A DNA stretch of 64,000 bases from CAWIVH01 sp963839475. Lineage in GTDB: Bacteria > Acidobacteriota > UBA6911. Position 1 is the first letter of the stretch. Each line of letters opens with the position of its first letter. The stretch lies in contig CAWIVH010000013.1 in assembly GCA_963839475.1 (NCBI GenBank), forward strand, positions 868,001 to 932,000, written 5' to 3'. The notes under the pieces were generated by a model. It did no database searches. It had not been told where the DNA came from and worked only from the letters and a program-made list of their open reading frames with translations. The position numbers and the translations under genes were made by a program. This document shows, piece by piece, positions 8,759 to 17,085 of this stretch.

Positions 8759-11227
8759 ATGCCGAAGAATCTGATCATCCACCCCGAAGAGCAAAGAAGC
8801 GCGGGCTGGATTAACTTCAACCCGATACCGGTCAATCGGTACAGCCGTTCGCTGGCCGACGAACTTGGTCGCTTTTCGCATTCTGATCTGCTGAATATTT
8901 ACCGCGACATGGCGATCATCCGTGCCTTCGAATCCATGTTGAACGAAGTGAAGCTTCATGGCAAGTACCAGGGTGTCGAATACAACCACAAGGGGCCGGC
9001 GCACTTGTCTATCGGCCAGGAAGCCGCGGCCGTGGGGCAGGCGTATCGATTGGGGATCGAGGATCATATCTACGGCAGCCACCGCAGCCATGGGGAGATT
9101 CTGGCAAAAGGGTTGTCCGCGATCCGGCAGTTGCCGGAGGAGGAACTCCTTACCATCATGGCGGAATATTTTGATGGCCAATGCCTGCGGGTGGTGGAGC
9201 CGGACGCCGAGGGCTCTGTGCGCGACCTGTCGATAGACTATCTCCTCTATGGGGCACTGGCTGAGATATTCGGCCGGGAGCCGGGATTCAACAAGGGCCT
9301 GGGAGGATCCATGCATGCGTTTTTCTCCCCCTTTGGGATCTATCCCAACAACGCCATTGTTGGGGGATCGGGAGATATCGCAGTCGGCGCCGCGCTTTTC
9401 AAGCGCATCAACCGCAAGGCGGGAATTGTGATTGCCAACATCGGCGACGCTTCCGCCGGTTGCGGGCCGGTTTGGGAAGGCCTGTGTTTCTCCACCATGG
9501 ACCAGTTTAAGACCCTATGGGATGCATCTCATCGGGGGGGCCTGCCGCTGATAGTTAATTTCGTGAATAACTTTTATGGAATGGGAGGTCAGCCGGTTGG
9601 GGAGACCATGGGATTCGGGCTCCTGGCGCGCCTCGGTGCGGGGATGAATCCCGAGCAAATGCATGCTGAGCGGATCGATGGATTCAACGTAATGGCGGTC
9701 ATCGACGCCATGGAGCGGAAAATGCAGATCCTGCAGCGGGGCGACGGGCCAGTTTTGCTCGATACCGTCACCTACAGGTTCAGCGGGCACTCGCCGTCCG
9801 ATGCGAGTTCTTATCGCGAGAAGGCGGAGATCGAGGCCTGGCAGTCTGTGGATCCTCTCCGGACCTTTGCCCATGAATTGGTTGCGGCCGGAATTGCCGC
9901 CCGGACCGAGATAGAGGAGACGGTAGCGCTGAGTGAGAGGCTCGTCCACAAGGCCTTCCTAAAAGCCGCCGACCTGACGATTTCGCCGCGCGCTGACCTG
10001 CTCCCGGCGGGAAACCTGCTTGAACGGGTCATGCTGTCCAACAGCCACGCAGAAACACTGGCGGATGGGAAACCCGAAGTTCTGATGCCGAAAGACCAGA
10101 ATCCCCGTGTCCTGCAGTTATCCAAGCGAAGCCGGTCAGCCTTCGACGATCAGGGGCAGAGGCTTCCCAAGGGCCGATGCCTGGCGCTCAGGGATGCCCT
10201 ATTTGAAGCGATCCTCGACGGCTTTTATGCCGATCCGACCCTTGTAGCCTATGGGGAAGAAAATCGCGACTGGGGCGGAGCTTTTGCCGTGTACCGAGGA
10301 TTGACGGAAGCGCTGCCCTATCATCGTCTGTTCAACTCTTCCATATCCGAGGGGGCAATCGTCGGCACCGCCGTCGGATATGCGCTGGAGGGAGGGCGAG
10401 CCCTCGTCGAACTCATGTATTGTGATTTCATGGGCCGGGCGGGGGACGAGATTTTCAACCAGCTGGCGAAATGGCAGTCGATGTCGGGCGGGCTCCTCAG
10501 AATGCCGGTGGTGCTGAGGGTTTCCGTCGGCTCCAAATACGGCGCTCAGCACAGCCAGGACTGGAGCGCCATGTGCGCTCACATCCCCGGTCTGAAGGTT
10601 GTTTTTCCCTCCACGCCTTATGATGCCAAAGGTCTGATGTACACGGCCCTGGCGGGAACGGATCCCGTGGTTTTTTTTGAAAGCCAGCGCCTGTACGATA
10701 TGCCGGAAGAATTTGTGCCCGGTGGGGTGCCCACCGGCAGGTACGAAATCCCCTTTGGCGAGCCAGCCGTCAAAAAGGTCGGGAAGGATCTGACCATCCT
10801 GACCATTGGCGCGACTTTGTACCGGGCCCTGGATGCCGCGAGGGAACTGGAGGAAAAATACGGACTTAGTTGCGAAATCATCGACGCCAGGACGATCGTT
10901 CCCTTCGACTATGCCATTGTTCTGGAATCCGTGAGGAAAACACGCAAGATCATGCTCACATCCGATGCATGCGAAAGGGGCAGCGTGCTTCAGACCATGG
11001 CCGCGAAAATTGCCCAGTTCGCATTCGATGAGTTGGACGCCCCTCCCGTTGTGGTCGGGGCACGCAACTGGATCACGCCTGCGGATGAGGTCGAGGACGC
11101 ATTCTTCCCGTTCCCATCAGATATGATGGATGCCGTTCACGAACATATCCTGCCCCTGAAGGGCTACAAGGTCCGGCGCCCCTGCGACAATGCCGAGTTG
11201 CTGCGCCGAAGCCGGTTGGGCATTTAA
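8759..11227 (+). CDS. 2-oxoacid dehydrogenase E1, alpha and beta subunits fused in one chain
   Basis: 822 residues. The alpha half (about 35-420) shows GSHRSHG near 106-112 and the thiamine-diphosphate motif, GDASAG at 229 through NN at 270-271. The beta half (about 460-800) shows GEENRDWGGAF, the activating Glu in ISEGAIVG and a transketolase C-terminal domain. It decarboxylates a 2-oxoacid and passes the acyl group to the lipoyl arm of E2. Between the HG motif and GLGGSMHAF lie about 65 residues, some 45 more than in ordinary E1 alpha chains, so the entry to the active site may be remodelled. The substrate (pyruvate, branched-chain, acetoin-like or other) cannot be assigned. ATG 8759 has AAGGAGA upstream; the gene follows the regulator by 17 bp and ends 17 bp from a convergent gene. 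Confidence 0.9.
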   Translation: MPKNLIIHPEEQRSAGWINFNPIPVNRYSRSLADELGRFSHSDLLNIYRDMAIIRAFESMLNEVKLHGKYQGVEYNHKGPAHLSIGQEAAAVGQAYRLGIEDHIYGSHRSHGEILAKGLSAIRQLPEEELLTIMAEYFDGQCLRVVEPDAEGSVRDLSIDYLLYGALAEIFGREPGFNKGLGGSMHAFFSPFGIYPNNAIVGGSGDIAVGAALFKRINRKAGIVIANIGDASAGCGPVWEGLCFSTMDQFKTLWDASHRGGLPLIVNFVNNFYGMGGQPVGETMGFGLLARLGAGMNPEQMHAERIDGFNVMAVIDAMERKMQILQRGDGPVLLDTVTYRFSGHSPSDASSYREKAEIEAWQSVDPLRTFAHELVAAGIAARTEIEETVALSERLVHKAFLKAADLTISPRADLLPAGNLLERVMLSNSHAETLADGKPEVLMPKDQNPRVLQLSKRSRSAFDDQGQRLPKGRCLALRDALFEAILDGFYADPTLVAYGEENRDWGGAFAVYRGLTEALPYHRLFNSSISEGAIVGTAVGYALEGGRALVELMYCDFMGRAGDEIFNQLAKWQSMSGGLLRMPVVLRVSVGSKYGAQHSQDWSAMCAHIPGLKVVFPSTPYDAKGLMYTALAGTDPVVFFESQRLYDMPEEFVPGGVPTGRYEIPFGEPAVKKVGKDLTILTIGATLYRALDAARELEEKYGLSCEIIDARTIVPFDYAIVLESVRKTRKIMLTSDACERGSVLQTMAAKIAQFAFDELDAPPVVVGARNWITPADEVEDAFFPFPSDMMDAVHEHILPLKGYKVRRPCDNAELLRRSRLGI

Positions 11228-11244
11228 TGCCGGGTGAATGTCGA

Positions 11245-12129
11245 TCAAAGCCCTTGGTATGCCAGAAACATGCCACGGAAGTAGCGCATGACCCGGAGGG
11301 GATCGGCGCTCTCCGGGATCTCCGCACAGCAGTAGCCTGAAAACTGCATTCCCGAAAGCAGGTTGATCAGTTTTCGCCAGGGATAATCCTCCACGAACAA
11401 GTCGCGCATGTGAACGTGCTTTACTTTCTTTGAGAGCTTGGCGAAGTTTTCTTCCAGCGATCCCCCTTCGAGGTCGGTTGGGTTGCAGTTCCAATTTACG
11501 GTAACCATCGGGTGATTTGCATACTCCATGATTTTCACGTAGTTCGGAATCCGCTGGGTTTCGCTGCCGTGAACTTCAACGCGGACTTCAATACCGGCAT
11601 CCGCCCCCGCACGGCCGACCTCGGCCAATGATTTCCCGATCTGCTCGAGGGTTTTTTCCGCCGGTATCCCGGCTTTGACCTGCAGCCCGTTGGGCCGGAC
11701 CTTTACCGCGGGCGAACCCACATCGACGGCCAGCTGAATATACTGTTTGCAGCCTTCGATATTTTTCCGGACTTCCTCGGCATTGGTGGAGTGGAATTCA
11801 TAAATGCTTCCCAACTGGGCGATCCGCACAGGGGAATCGGCAAATCGCTTTTTCACTTCAGCGCGCTGCGCCGGGGGGAGCGAAATCTCCACCCCGTGAG
11901 CATGTTGGGTGCGCAGTTCGACGCCGTCGAACTTGGTTTCCGTGCAATTCTTAATGATGGTTGGGATATCCCAGTCTTTGGCGATGTTGTAGGTGACGAT
12001 CCCGATTTTAAGCGGAGCAGCTGCCGGTATCGGCGCTGAGACCGCGCTGCCGCCGGATGCGATGCCTGCGGCAGCGGTTCCGGCAAGAGCCGATGATTTA
12101 ATGAAATCTCTGCGGTTCCACTCGGACAT
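11245..12129 (-). CDS. Tat-exported sugar phosphate isomerase/epimerase-like TIM-barrel protein
   Basis: 294 residues from ATG 12129, which has AGGAG eight bases upstream; a TTG at 12192 extends the frame without support. The N-terminus is a twin-arginine signal: NRRDFIKSSALAG followed by a small-residue hydrophobic stretch and likely cleavage near residue 32. The rest is a xylose-isomerase-like (AP endonuclease 2) barrel, with strand motifs IGIVTYN, FDGVELR, RVEVHG, TVNWNCN, HVHMRD and CCAEIP, whose Glu, Asp and His residues usually bind a divalent metal. The protein should work folded in the periplasm on a sugar or keto-glycoside rather than a phosphate. It lies directly downstream of the fumarase gene (66 bp) in the same orientation; a tatA gene is at 25659-25835. 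Confidence 0.85.
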   Translation of the reverse strand: MSEWNRRDFIKSSALAGTAAAGIASGGSAVSAPIPAAAPLKIGIVTYNIAKDWDIPTIIKNCTETKFDGVELRTQHAHGVEISLPPAQRAEVKKRFADSPVRIAQLGSIYEFHSTNAEEVRKNIEGCKQYIQLAVDVGSPAVKVRPNGLQVKAGIPAEKTLEQIGKSLAEVGRAGADAGIEVRVEVHGSETQRIPNYVKIMEYANHPMVTVNWNCNPTDLEGGSLEENFAKLSKKVKHVHMRDLFVEDYPWRKLINLLSGMQFSGYCCAEIPESADPLRVMRYFRGMFLAYQGL

Positions 12130-12195
12130 GGTGATTCTCCTCTGGTTTAATATTCGGCCTGATTTGCGATTTCTGTTTGTCCCTGCGTCCAATTG

Positions 12196-13722
12196 CTAGA
12201 AAACCGGGTTCGCCAGTTTGGCCAGGACGGCGGCGGATGCCTTTTCGACGTCGGCATGGAGTGAGTTCCCGTGCGAATCCATCGTGACGATGGCGGGGAA
12301 GTCTTCCACTTCGATATGCCACATGGCCTCGGGAATGCCGAATTCCATGAGGTGTACATCCTTCACTCTCTTGATGCAGCGGGCGTAGTACTGTGCCGCC
12401 CCGCCGATGGCATTCAGGTAAACGGCGCCGTGTTCTTTCAGCCCGGCCAGGGTTTTCGCCCCCATTCCGCCTTTGCCGATGACGGCCCTGATTCCGAAAC
12501 GCCGGATGACTTCCGCCTGGTAGGGTTCTTCCCGTATGGAGGTCGTCGGGCCCGCCGCGGTCATTTTCCACCCCTCTCCCTCTTTCAGCACGACAGGACC
12601 GCAGTGATAGAGCGCAGCCCCGTTCAGGTCGACCAGCGACTGGTGTTTCATAAGGTGCGCGTGGACCTGGTCGCGGCCGGTAAACATGTCACCACTGATG
12701 AGGACGATATCCCCGACGTTAAGCTGGCGGACATCCTTTTCGGACAGTGGAGTGCTGAGCTTGATTTCGCTGCCGGTCCTGGGGGGCTCTCCTCCCTTCG
12801 CCATCTGGTCGACCGGTTTTTTGTCGTCACGGTAGAGCCAGCGCTTATGGCGCCGGTTTTGGCATCCAGGACGACGCCAAGCCGACGGAAAGCCCAGCAG
12901 TCGTAGGCTACGGATACGAAGAAGCTGGCGGGCAAACGGTTCAACGTGCCGATTTTGCACCCGATCAGGGTGACGGCCCCTCCGAATCCCATGCTTCCGA
13001 TGCCGAGGATATTGGCGGCATTCATGATGTAGTCTTCGAGGTCCGCGAGTCTGGGGATTGGGATTCGTGTCGTCAAGAGTCCGAAACAGCTGTTCTTTGG
13101 CATGTTCATAGCCTGAAGTCCGGTCGCCGCCTATGCAGACGCCGATCGCTCCCGCGGCGCAGCCTTTTCCCTGGGCCTGCCAGACTGCGTGAAGGATGCA
13201 TTTCCTCACACCATCCAGATTACGGTCAGCCCGGCCCAAGTGAGGGAGTTCGCACGGCACCGAGTATTGATTGTTGGTGTTCTCGCATCCGCCGCCCTTA
13301 AGGATCAGTTTGACTTCGATCTCATCATAGGATTCCCATTGATTCCAGTGCATAACCGGAGTGCCCGGCCCGAGGTTGTTGCCGCTGTTTTTGCCGGTGA
13401 TGGAATCCACGGAATTGGGCCGCAGTTTTCCCAGCTTCGTGGCTTCGGCTACCGCTTCCAGAATCATGGCCTTCATGAAAAGCTGGTTCGTGCCGACCGG
13501 TGTGTGGATGATGAATGTCGGCATGCCGGTGTCCTGGCATATTGGGCCGCAATCATCTGCTGCCATATCAATGTTGGTCGCAATGACATCCAGCGCGGAC
13601 GATGCGCGCGTGCCCGGGATTTCATTCGCCATCGCTGCGGCCATCGCAGCCCGGACATCCGGCGGCAGATTGGTGGAGGTCTGAATGACAAGTTCAAGAA
13701 GGCTCTTTTTAAGCTGATCCAT
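12196..13722 (-). CDS. fumA: Class I (iron-sulfur) fumarate hydratase, interrupted by two compensating frameshifts
   Basis: The reading frame is open for 508 residues and its two ends match class I fumarases, which interconvert fumarate and malate with a 4Fe-4S cluster: CQDTGMPTF, SGNNLGPGTP, KGGGCEN and AIGVCIGGDR near the start, then the beta domain (VLISGDMFTGRD, AAGPTTSIREEP, GIRAVIGKGGMG, HGNSLHADVEK). Between about 13050 and 12846 this frame gives Arg-rich nonsense, while the neighbouring frame encodes the expected conserved part: LEDYIMNAA, GIGSMGFGGAVTLIG, AYDCWAFRRLG. One extra base near 13050 and one missing base near 12845, in a T run, explain both shifts. The third cluster cysteine (in AYDCWAF) lies inside the shifted part, so as written the product would be inactive. 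ATG 13722 has AGGAG upstream. Confidence 0.88.
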   Translation of the reverse strand: MDQLKKSLLELVIQTSTNLPPDVRAAMAAAMANEIPGTRASSALDVIATNIDMAADDCGPICQDTGMPTFIIHTPVGTNQLFMKAMILEAVAEATKLGKLRPNSVDSITGKNSGNNLGPGTPVMHWNQWESYDEIEVKLILKGGGCENTNNQYSVPCELPHLGRADRNLDGVRKCILHAVWQAQGKGCAAGAIGVCIGGDRTSGYEHAKEQLFRTLDDTNPNPQTRGPRRLHHECRQYPRHRKHGIRRGRHPDRVQNRHVEPFARQLLRIRSLRLLGFPSAWRRPGCQNRRHKRWLYRDDKKPVDQMAKGGEPPRTGSEIKLSTPLSEKDVRQLNVGDIVLISGDMFTGRDQVHAHLMKHQSLVDLNGAALYHCGPVVLKEGEGWKMTAAGPTTSIREEPYQAEVIRRFGIRAVIGKGGMGAKTLAGLKEHGAVYLNAIGGAAQYYARCIKRVKDVHLMEFGIPEAMWHIEVEDFPAIVTMDSHGNSLHADVEKASAAVLAKLANPVF

Positions 13723-13745
13723 AGGGACTCCTCTGATTTAGTCCG

Positions 13746-13754
13746 ATTATATCA
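13746..13754 (-). promoter_or_regulatory. Extended -10 promoter of the fumarase/isomerase operon
   Basis: On the minus strand the sequence TGATATAAT (plus coordinates 13746-13754) is a perfect -10 hexamer with an extended TGn element, placed about 25 bp ahead of the fumarase start. No good -35 box lies at normal spacing, as is usual for extended -10 promoters. Confidence 0.5.
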
Positions 13755-13961
13755 CCACCGATAGGATCCTTCGCTTCCTTGTCGAGGCAGTGGCCAATCC
13801 TACACCGGGATCATCGCAGCGCCAAATCAAAAGGCGGGGCTGCCGGGTTTCGGGGTCTTGAAAAGGTGTACCCTTCGAGTGCTAGAATTTAATGGATGCT
13901 TGTTGTCCGGTTTTGTTACCGGCAGAGAATACAGATCATTGCATCACGGTTGGAGGGACGG

Positions 13962-14276
13962 ATGATATTGGACCTGGACCTTTGGCTGCTGCCGGCCATT
14001 GCGGCGGCCTCATCGTCCTACCTTGTTTCGCTGGCCTGGGAACGAGTGCGCCCTTCAACGGCCCCCACCCGCTGGATTGAAGGATTTCTGGCGATCCTGA
14101 GCTTTGTGATGGGCGGCATTTGCGCCCTCTACCGCGATACCAGGTACAACTCTTCCCCCGAAGCCAATGTCATCATTATGTTCGTGGCGGGAGCTACAAC
14201 GACGTATTCCTGGCTGCTTCTGAGGCTGGCGCCAGGAATTAGGAAAACCCCTCCCGACTGCGTTCCCCGGTCGTGA
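13962..14276 (+). CDS. Small predicted membrane protein of unknown function
   Basis: 104 residues from ATG 13962, which follows GGAGGG by a good distance; an in-frame ATG at 13896 is less well placed. Three hydrophobic segments are visible, roughly 6-25, 43-60 and 71-90, with a short charged loop and a Pro/Arg-rich tail. I do not recognise a family. It stands alone between the divergent fumarase operon and the PH-domain gene. Confidence 0.55.
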   Translation: MILDLDLWLLPAIAAASSSYLVSLAWERVRPSTAPTRWIEGFLAILSFVMGGICALYRDTRYNSSPEANVIIMFVAGATTTYSWLLLRLAPGIRKTPPDCVPRS

Positions 14277-14662
14277 TTCCGCCGGCTGGAAAAGGGCCTG
14301 AAGAAGGATGGTGCGCGGGCAGCTTAAAGACAGGTGGTCCCCTCACCCGTGTTTACCGAAACCGAGCGCTTCTCCGCCTGAGACTAAGCGCCCGCGCATA
14401 AGACCGAAAAGAGGAAATTTACGTTTCCGGCATTGCTTCTTAATTGTTCGTTACGCCCTTCATATCGGAAGCCTCACGATAAGGATTAGCCCCTTTTTTG
14501 ATATATTTTTAACCACGGAGGATTCCGTCTCCATATATAATTCAAATGATTGAGGAAAGCGGGAATTAACAGGTGGGAACCCGTTGCTTGCCACCGCGAT
14601 AATGAATTTTGGGCCAATCCAGGCCGTCGAGAGCTGCGTTTCTCGGACGGAGCAAAAGCAAA
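14277..14662. other. 386-bp gap without a convincing gene
   Basis: No reading frame here looks like protein. An AT-rich patch at about 14490-14545 contains TATAAT (14536-14541), which could be the -10 box for the PH-domain gene, but no matching -35 box stands at normal distance. No stable hairpin or RNA gene was recognised. Confidence 0.4.
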
Positions 14663-15265
14663 ATGTCCTTTACAAAAGAACAACTCCTTCCAGGAGAACA
14701 ACTTGTAATACTTGCCCACCAGCATTGGCTGGTGCTGCTGAAGCCCATCCTCCTGAATATTGCCACTCTGGCCGTCTTTGCGGGAATCAGCTATGGGTTG
14801 AACAAACCGATTTTTCTCGCATTTCAGGTTTTTCCGCTGGCGTTTCTGGGATGGGAAATTCTTGTGCGTCGCAGCAGGGAATATGTTCTGACGGACCACA
14901 GGGTTGTAAAGCAGGAAGGGATCTTCTCGATCAGTTCCTTTGATGCCTCCCTTGATAAAGTGAACAATACGTTTCACGAGCAGAATCTGTTCGGGAGGAT
15001 TTTCAATTACGGGAATGTCGGGTTGGAGACGGCAAGCGAGCAGGGAACAACGGTTTTCAGTTTTATCCCAGACCCGTTGAATTTCAAAAACAGTCTGGTG
15101 CGCCAGAGGGAGCTCTATAAATCCATGGCGGATAAGCAGTCTTCCCCGCAGTCGCAGGAAAACATCCCGCGATTGATCGAAGAACTGGCCTCGCTCAAGG
15201 ACCGCCAGCTCATTAGCGAAGCCCAGTTTGAGGAAAAGAAGAAGGCGCTGCTCGCAAGGCTGTAA
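14663..15265 (+). CDS. Membrane protein with bacterial PH domain and C-terminal SHOCT motif
   Basis: 200 residues from ATG 14663 (GGAG upstream; a TTG at 14609 is less likely). Two closely spaced membrane segments lie at about 28-45 and 50-65. They are followed by a YdbS/YdbT-type bPH2 domain starting at RRSREYVLTDHRVVKQEG, the usual signature of these beta-barrel-like domains on the cytoplasmic face. The final 33 residues (IPRLIEELASLKDRQLISEAQFEEKK in part) form a SHOCT helix pair, a short oligomerisation motif found at protein ends. The function of such proteins is unknown; they are often linked to envelope stress. It precedes the PP2C phosphatase by 56 bp in the same direction. Confidence 0.8.
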   Translation: MSFTKEQLLPGEQLVILAHQHWLVLLKPILLNIATLAVFAGISYGLNKPIFLAFQVFPLAFLGWEILVRRSREYVLTDHRVVKQEGIFSISSFDASLDKVNNTFHEQNLFGRIFNYGNVGLETASEQGTTVFSFIPDPLNFKNSLVRQRELYKSMADKQSSPQSQENIPRLIEELASLKDRQLISEAQFEEKKKALLARL

Positions 15266-15321
15266 TGCAGCCGGCTTCGAATCCATAAGGTTCAGTATCT
15301 TCAATCTTCGCGAGATATTTC

Positions 15322-16956
15322 TTGTCCCACCATCATGAATCTGCCGATAGCCTTGTTTCCTTTGTCCACGGCGCGGGAGATGCCGTCGTCATTCTTAACA
15401 CCGACGGTACCCTGCGCCTGGTGAATGATGCTGCCCGGGTGATATTGGAGCTTGCAGACCGGCCTGAAGATCGACTGAATCTGAATTCGATGATTCAGGG
15501 CGCAGAATCATTGCTGGCACTCCCATTCCAGAAAGCGCTCGGCGGGCAGGTCACAAGGGGCTTGCGCCTGGTCATGAAATCGGTTTCGGGGGGAACCAAC
15601 ACCCTGGAAATGACCATGTCCCCCATTTTCGGCCCCGGGTCCAAGATTGATGCTGTTTCATGCATCGTGCGGGATATTTCGCTGGAAATACAGCTCCAGG
15701 ACGAGTTGCTTGAGAATCTCCTCGCGATGCAGTTTCTCAATGAGGTTGGGAAGGAGATGACGGCGATCCGCACCCTGGATGATCTACTGGACAGGATCGC
15801 GGCGCAGATGAGACGAGTGATCAAATACGAGATCCTTGGGATATTCATCTACAACCCCGCGCTCGAGACAATGGACCTGAAGGTTGCCGTCGGCTACGCC
15901 CCGGAGACCGTCGAGCGCTGGAAATCCCTCCCGCCGGGGACAGGCCTCCTAGGTCATGCGGTGCACGAGCGCGCCACCCTGATTTCCACAGACCTGCCCC
16001 GGGATCCACGCGCAATCAGTGCAAAAACATCCGATGGCCGCTGGACCCAGTCGGAAGTCGCTGTGCCGCTTGTGCATCGCGACCGTCTCCTGGGGGGGCT
16101 TGTGGTTGAAAGCTGCGATCCTGACTATTTCAAACCCGAGCTGATTCAAATTCTCGAAACCTTGGGGAGCCAGATTTCGGTCTGCATAGACAACGCGCAG
16201 CTTTTTGAGCAGCTGCTGGACAAAGAGCAAAAGCTCGAGGCGGATTTCACCCTCGCGCGCGATTTGCAGGCCAGCATGCTGCCAGATTCCATGCCCGACC
16301 TGCCGGGATTGGAAACGGCTGCGATTTACAGGCCTGCGGAGAGCCTTGGAGGGGACTATTACGATTTTATCTGGCTCGATGAAAGCCAGTTGGGATTGAC
16401 AATCGGCGACGTGTCGGGAAAAGGAGTGGCGGCGGCCATGACGATGGCAGCCGCACGCAGTGCCGTGCGCTTCGCTGCCCGGCTGCACTCCGCGCCGTCT
16501 CAAGTTCTGTATCATGTGAACCGCCGCTTGTTCCGCGACACCAAGAAGCGAACCTACATCAGCCTGTTCTACGGCGTCATCGATATCCCGACCCGTGTCT
16601 GCCGCTGGTCCAACGGCGGTCATTTTCCACCGATCCTGATCCGGGCGGACAAATCGAAGGACCTTTTGGAAAAAGGGGGCATGCCTCTCGCCTTGTTCGA
16701 TAAGGCCCGATACGACTCGGGGGTGACCCGGCTGGATTCCGGGGACCTGATCTGTTTCTACACGGACGGCATCGTGGAAGCACGCAATATGGCAGAACAG
16801 GAGTTTGGCCGGGAGCGGATTGAAGAAATCCTCGTCAAAAAAGCTTCATATCACGCCAGGGAAATCCTCAAAGGCGTCATGAATGAACTCAAGAAATTCA
16901 CACGCGGTGCGAAACAGCACGACGATATTGCAGCCTTTATCTTAAAGGCAGTCTAA
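15322..16956 (+). CDS. PAS-GAF-PP2C (RsbU/SpoIIE-type) serine phosphatase
   Basis: 544 residues. A PAS domain occupies about 12-120 (DAVVILNTDGTLRLVND), a GAF domain about 140-290 (LPPGTGLLGHAV, SEVAVPL, LGGLVVES) and a PPM/SpoIIE phosphatase about 330-543. In the phosphatase the metal-binding acidic residues are visible in LGGDYYDF, GDVSGKGVAAA, FYTDGIVEARN and KQHDDIAAF. Such proteins sense a signal through PAS/GAF and dephosphorylate an anti-sigma-factor antagonist. No STAS or RsbW-like kinase gene is adjacent. The only usable start before the PAS domain is TTG 15322, as a stop lies at 15286-15288; its ribosome site is weak. No transmembrane segment is seen, so it should be cytoplasmic. 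Confidence 0.88.
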   Translation: MSHHHESADSLVSFVHGAGDAVVILNTDGTLRLVNDAARVILELADRPEDRLNLNSMIQGAESLLALPFQKALGGQVTRGLRLVMKSVSGGTNTLEMTMSPIFGPGSKIDAVSCIVRDISLEIQLQDELLENLLAMQFLNEVGKEMTAIRTLDDLLDRIAAQMRRVIKYEILGIFIYNPALETMDLKVAVGYAPETVERWKSLPPGTGLLGHAVHERATLISTDLPRDPRAISAKTSDGRWTQSEVAVPLVHRDRLLGGLVVESCDPDYFKPELIQILETLGSQISVCIDNAQLFEQLLDKEQKLEADFTLARDLQASMLPDSMPDLPGLETAAIYRPAESLGGDYYDFIWLDESQLGLTIGDVSGKGVAAAMTMAAARSAVRFAARLHSAPSQVLYHVNRRLFRDTKKRTYISLFYGVIDIPTRVCRWSNGGHFPPILIRADKSKDLLEKGGMPLALFDKARYDSGVTRLDSGDLICFYTDGIVEARNMAEQEFGRERIEEILVKKASYHAREILKGVMNELKKFTRGAKQHDDIAAFILKAV

Positions 16957-16985
16957 AAGGCGCAAATTCCATGCCGGGCCGCCCA

Positions 16986-17060
16986 GACCTCGAGGAAGGC
17001 GACGATCATTCGATCTGCTAAAAGACTCCCTGAGAAATGCACGTCGCCGACTTCGAGGTC
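16986..17060. repeat. Imperfect 19-bp inverted repeat between convergent genes
   Basis: GACCTCGAGGAAGGCGACG (16986-17004) pairs with the complement of 17042-17060 at 16 of 19 positions across a 37-bp loop. It lies between the convergent phosphatase and secreted-protein genes. There is no T-run, so a factor-independent terminator is not obvious; it may still end or protect both transcripts. Confidence 0.5.
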
Positions 17061-17085
17061 TCGGGATCTGCAAGCACATCACAGC

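Noticed and set aside
12648..13109. Separate small gene in the second frame of the fumarase
   Set aside because: Its sequence is exactly the missing middle of the fumarase, so it is part of that gene displaced by indels. Programmed frameshifting was also considered and rejected, because two shifts in opposite directions would be needed and no slippery site with structure is evident.
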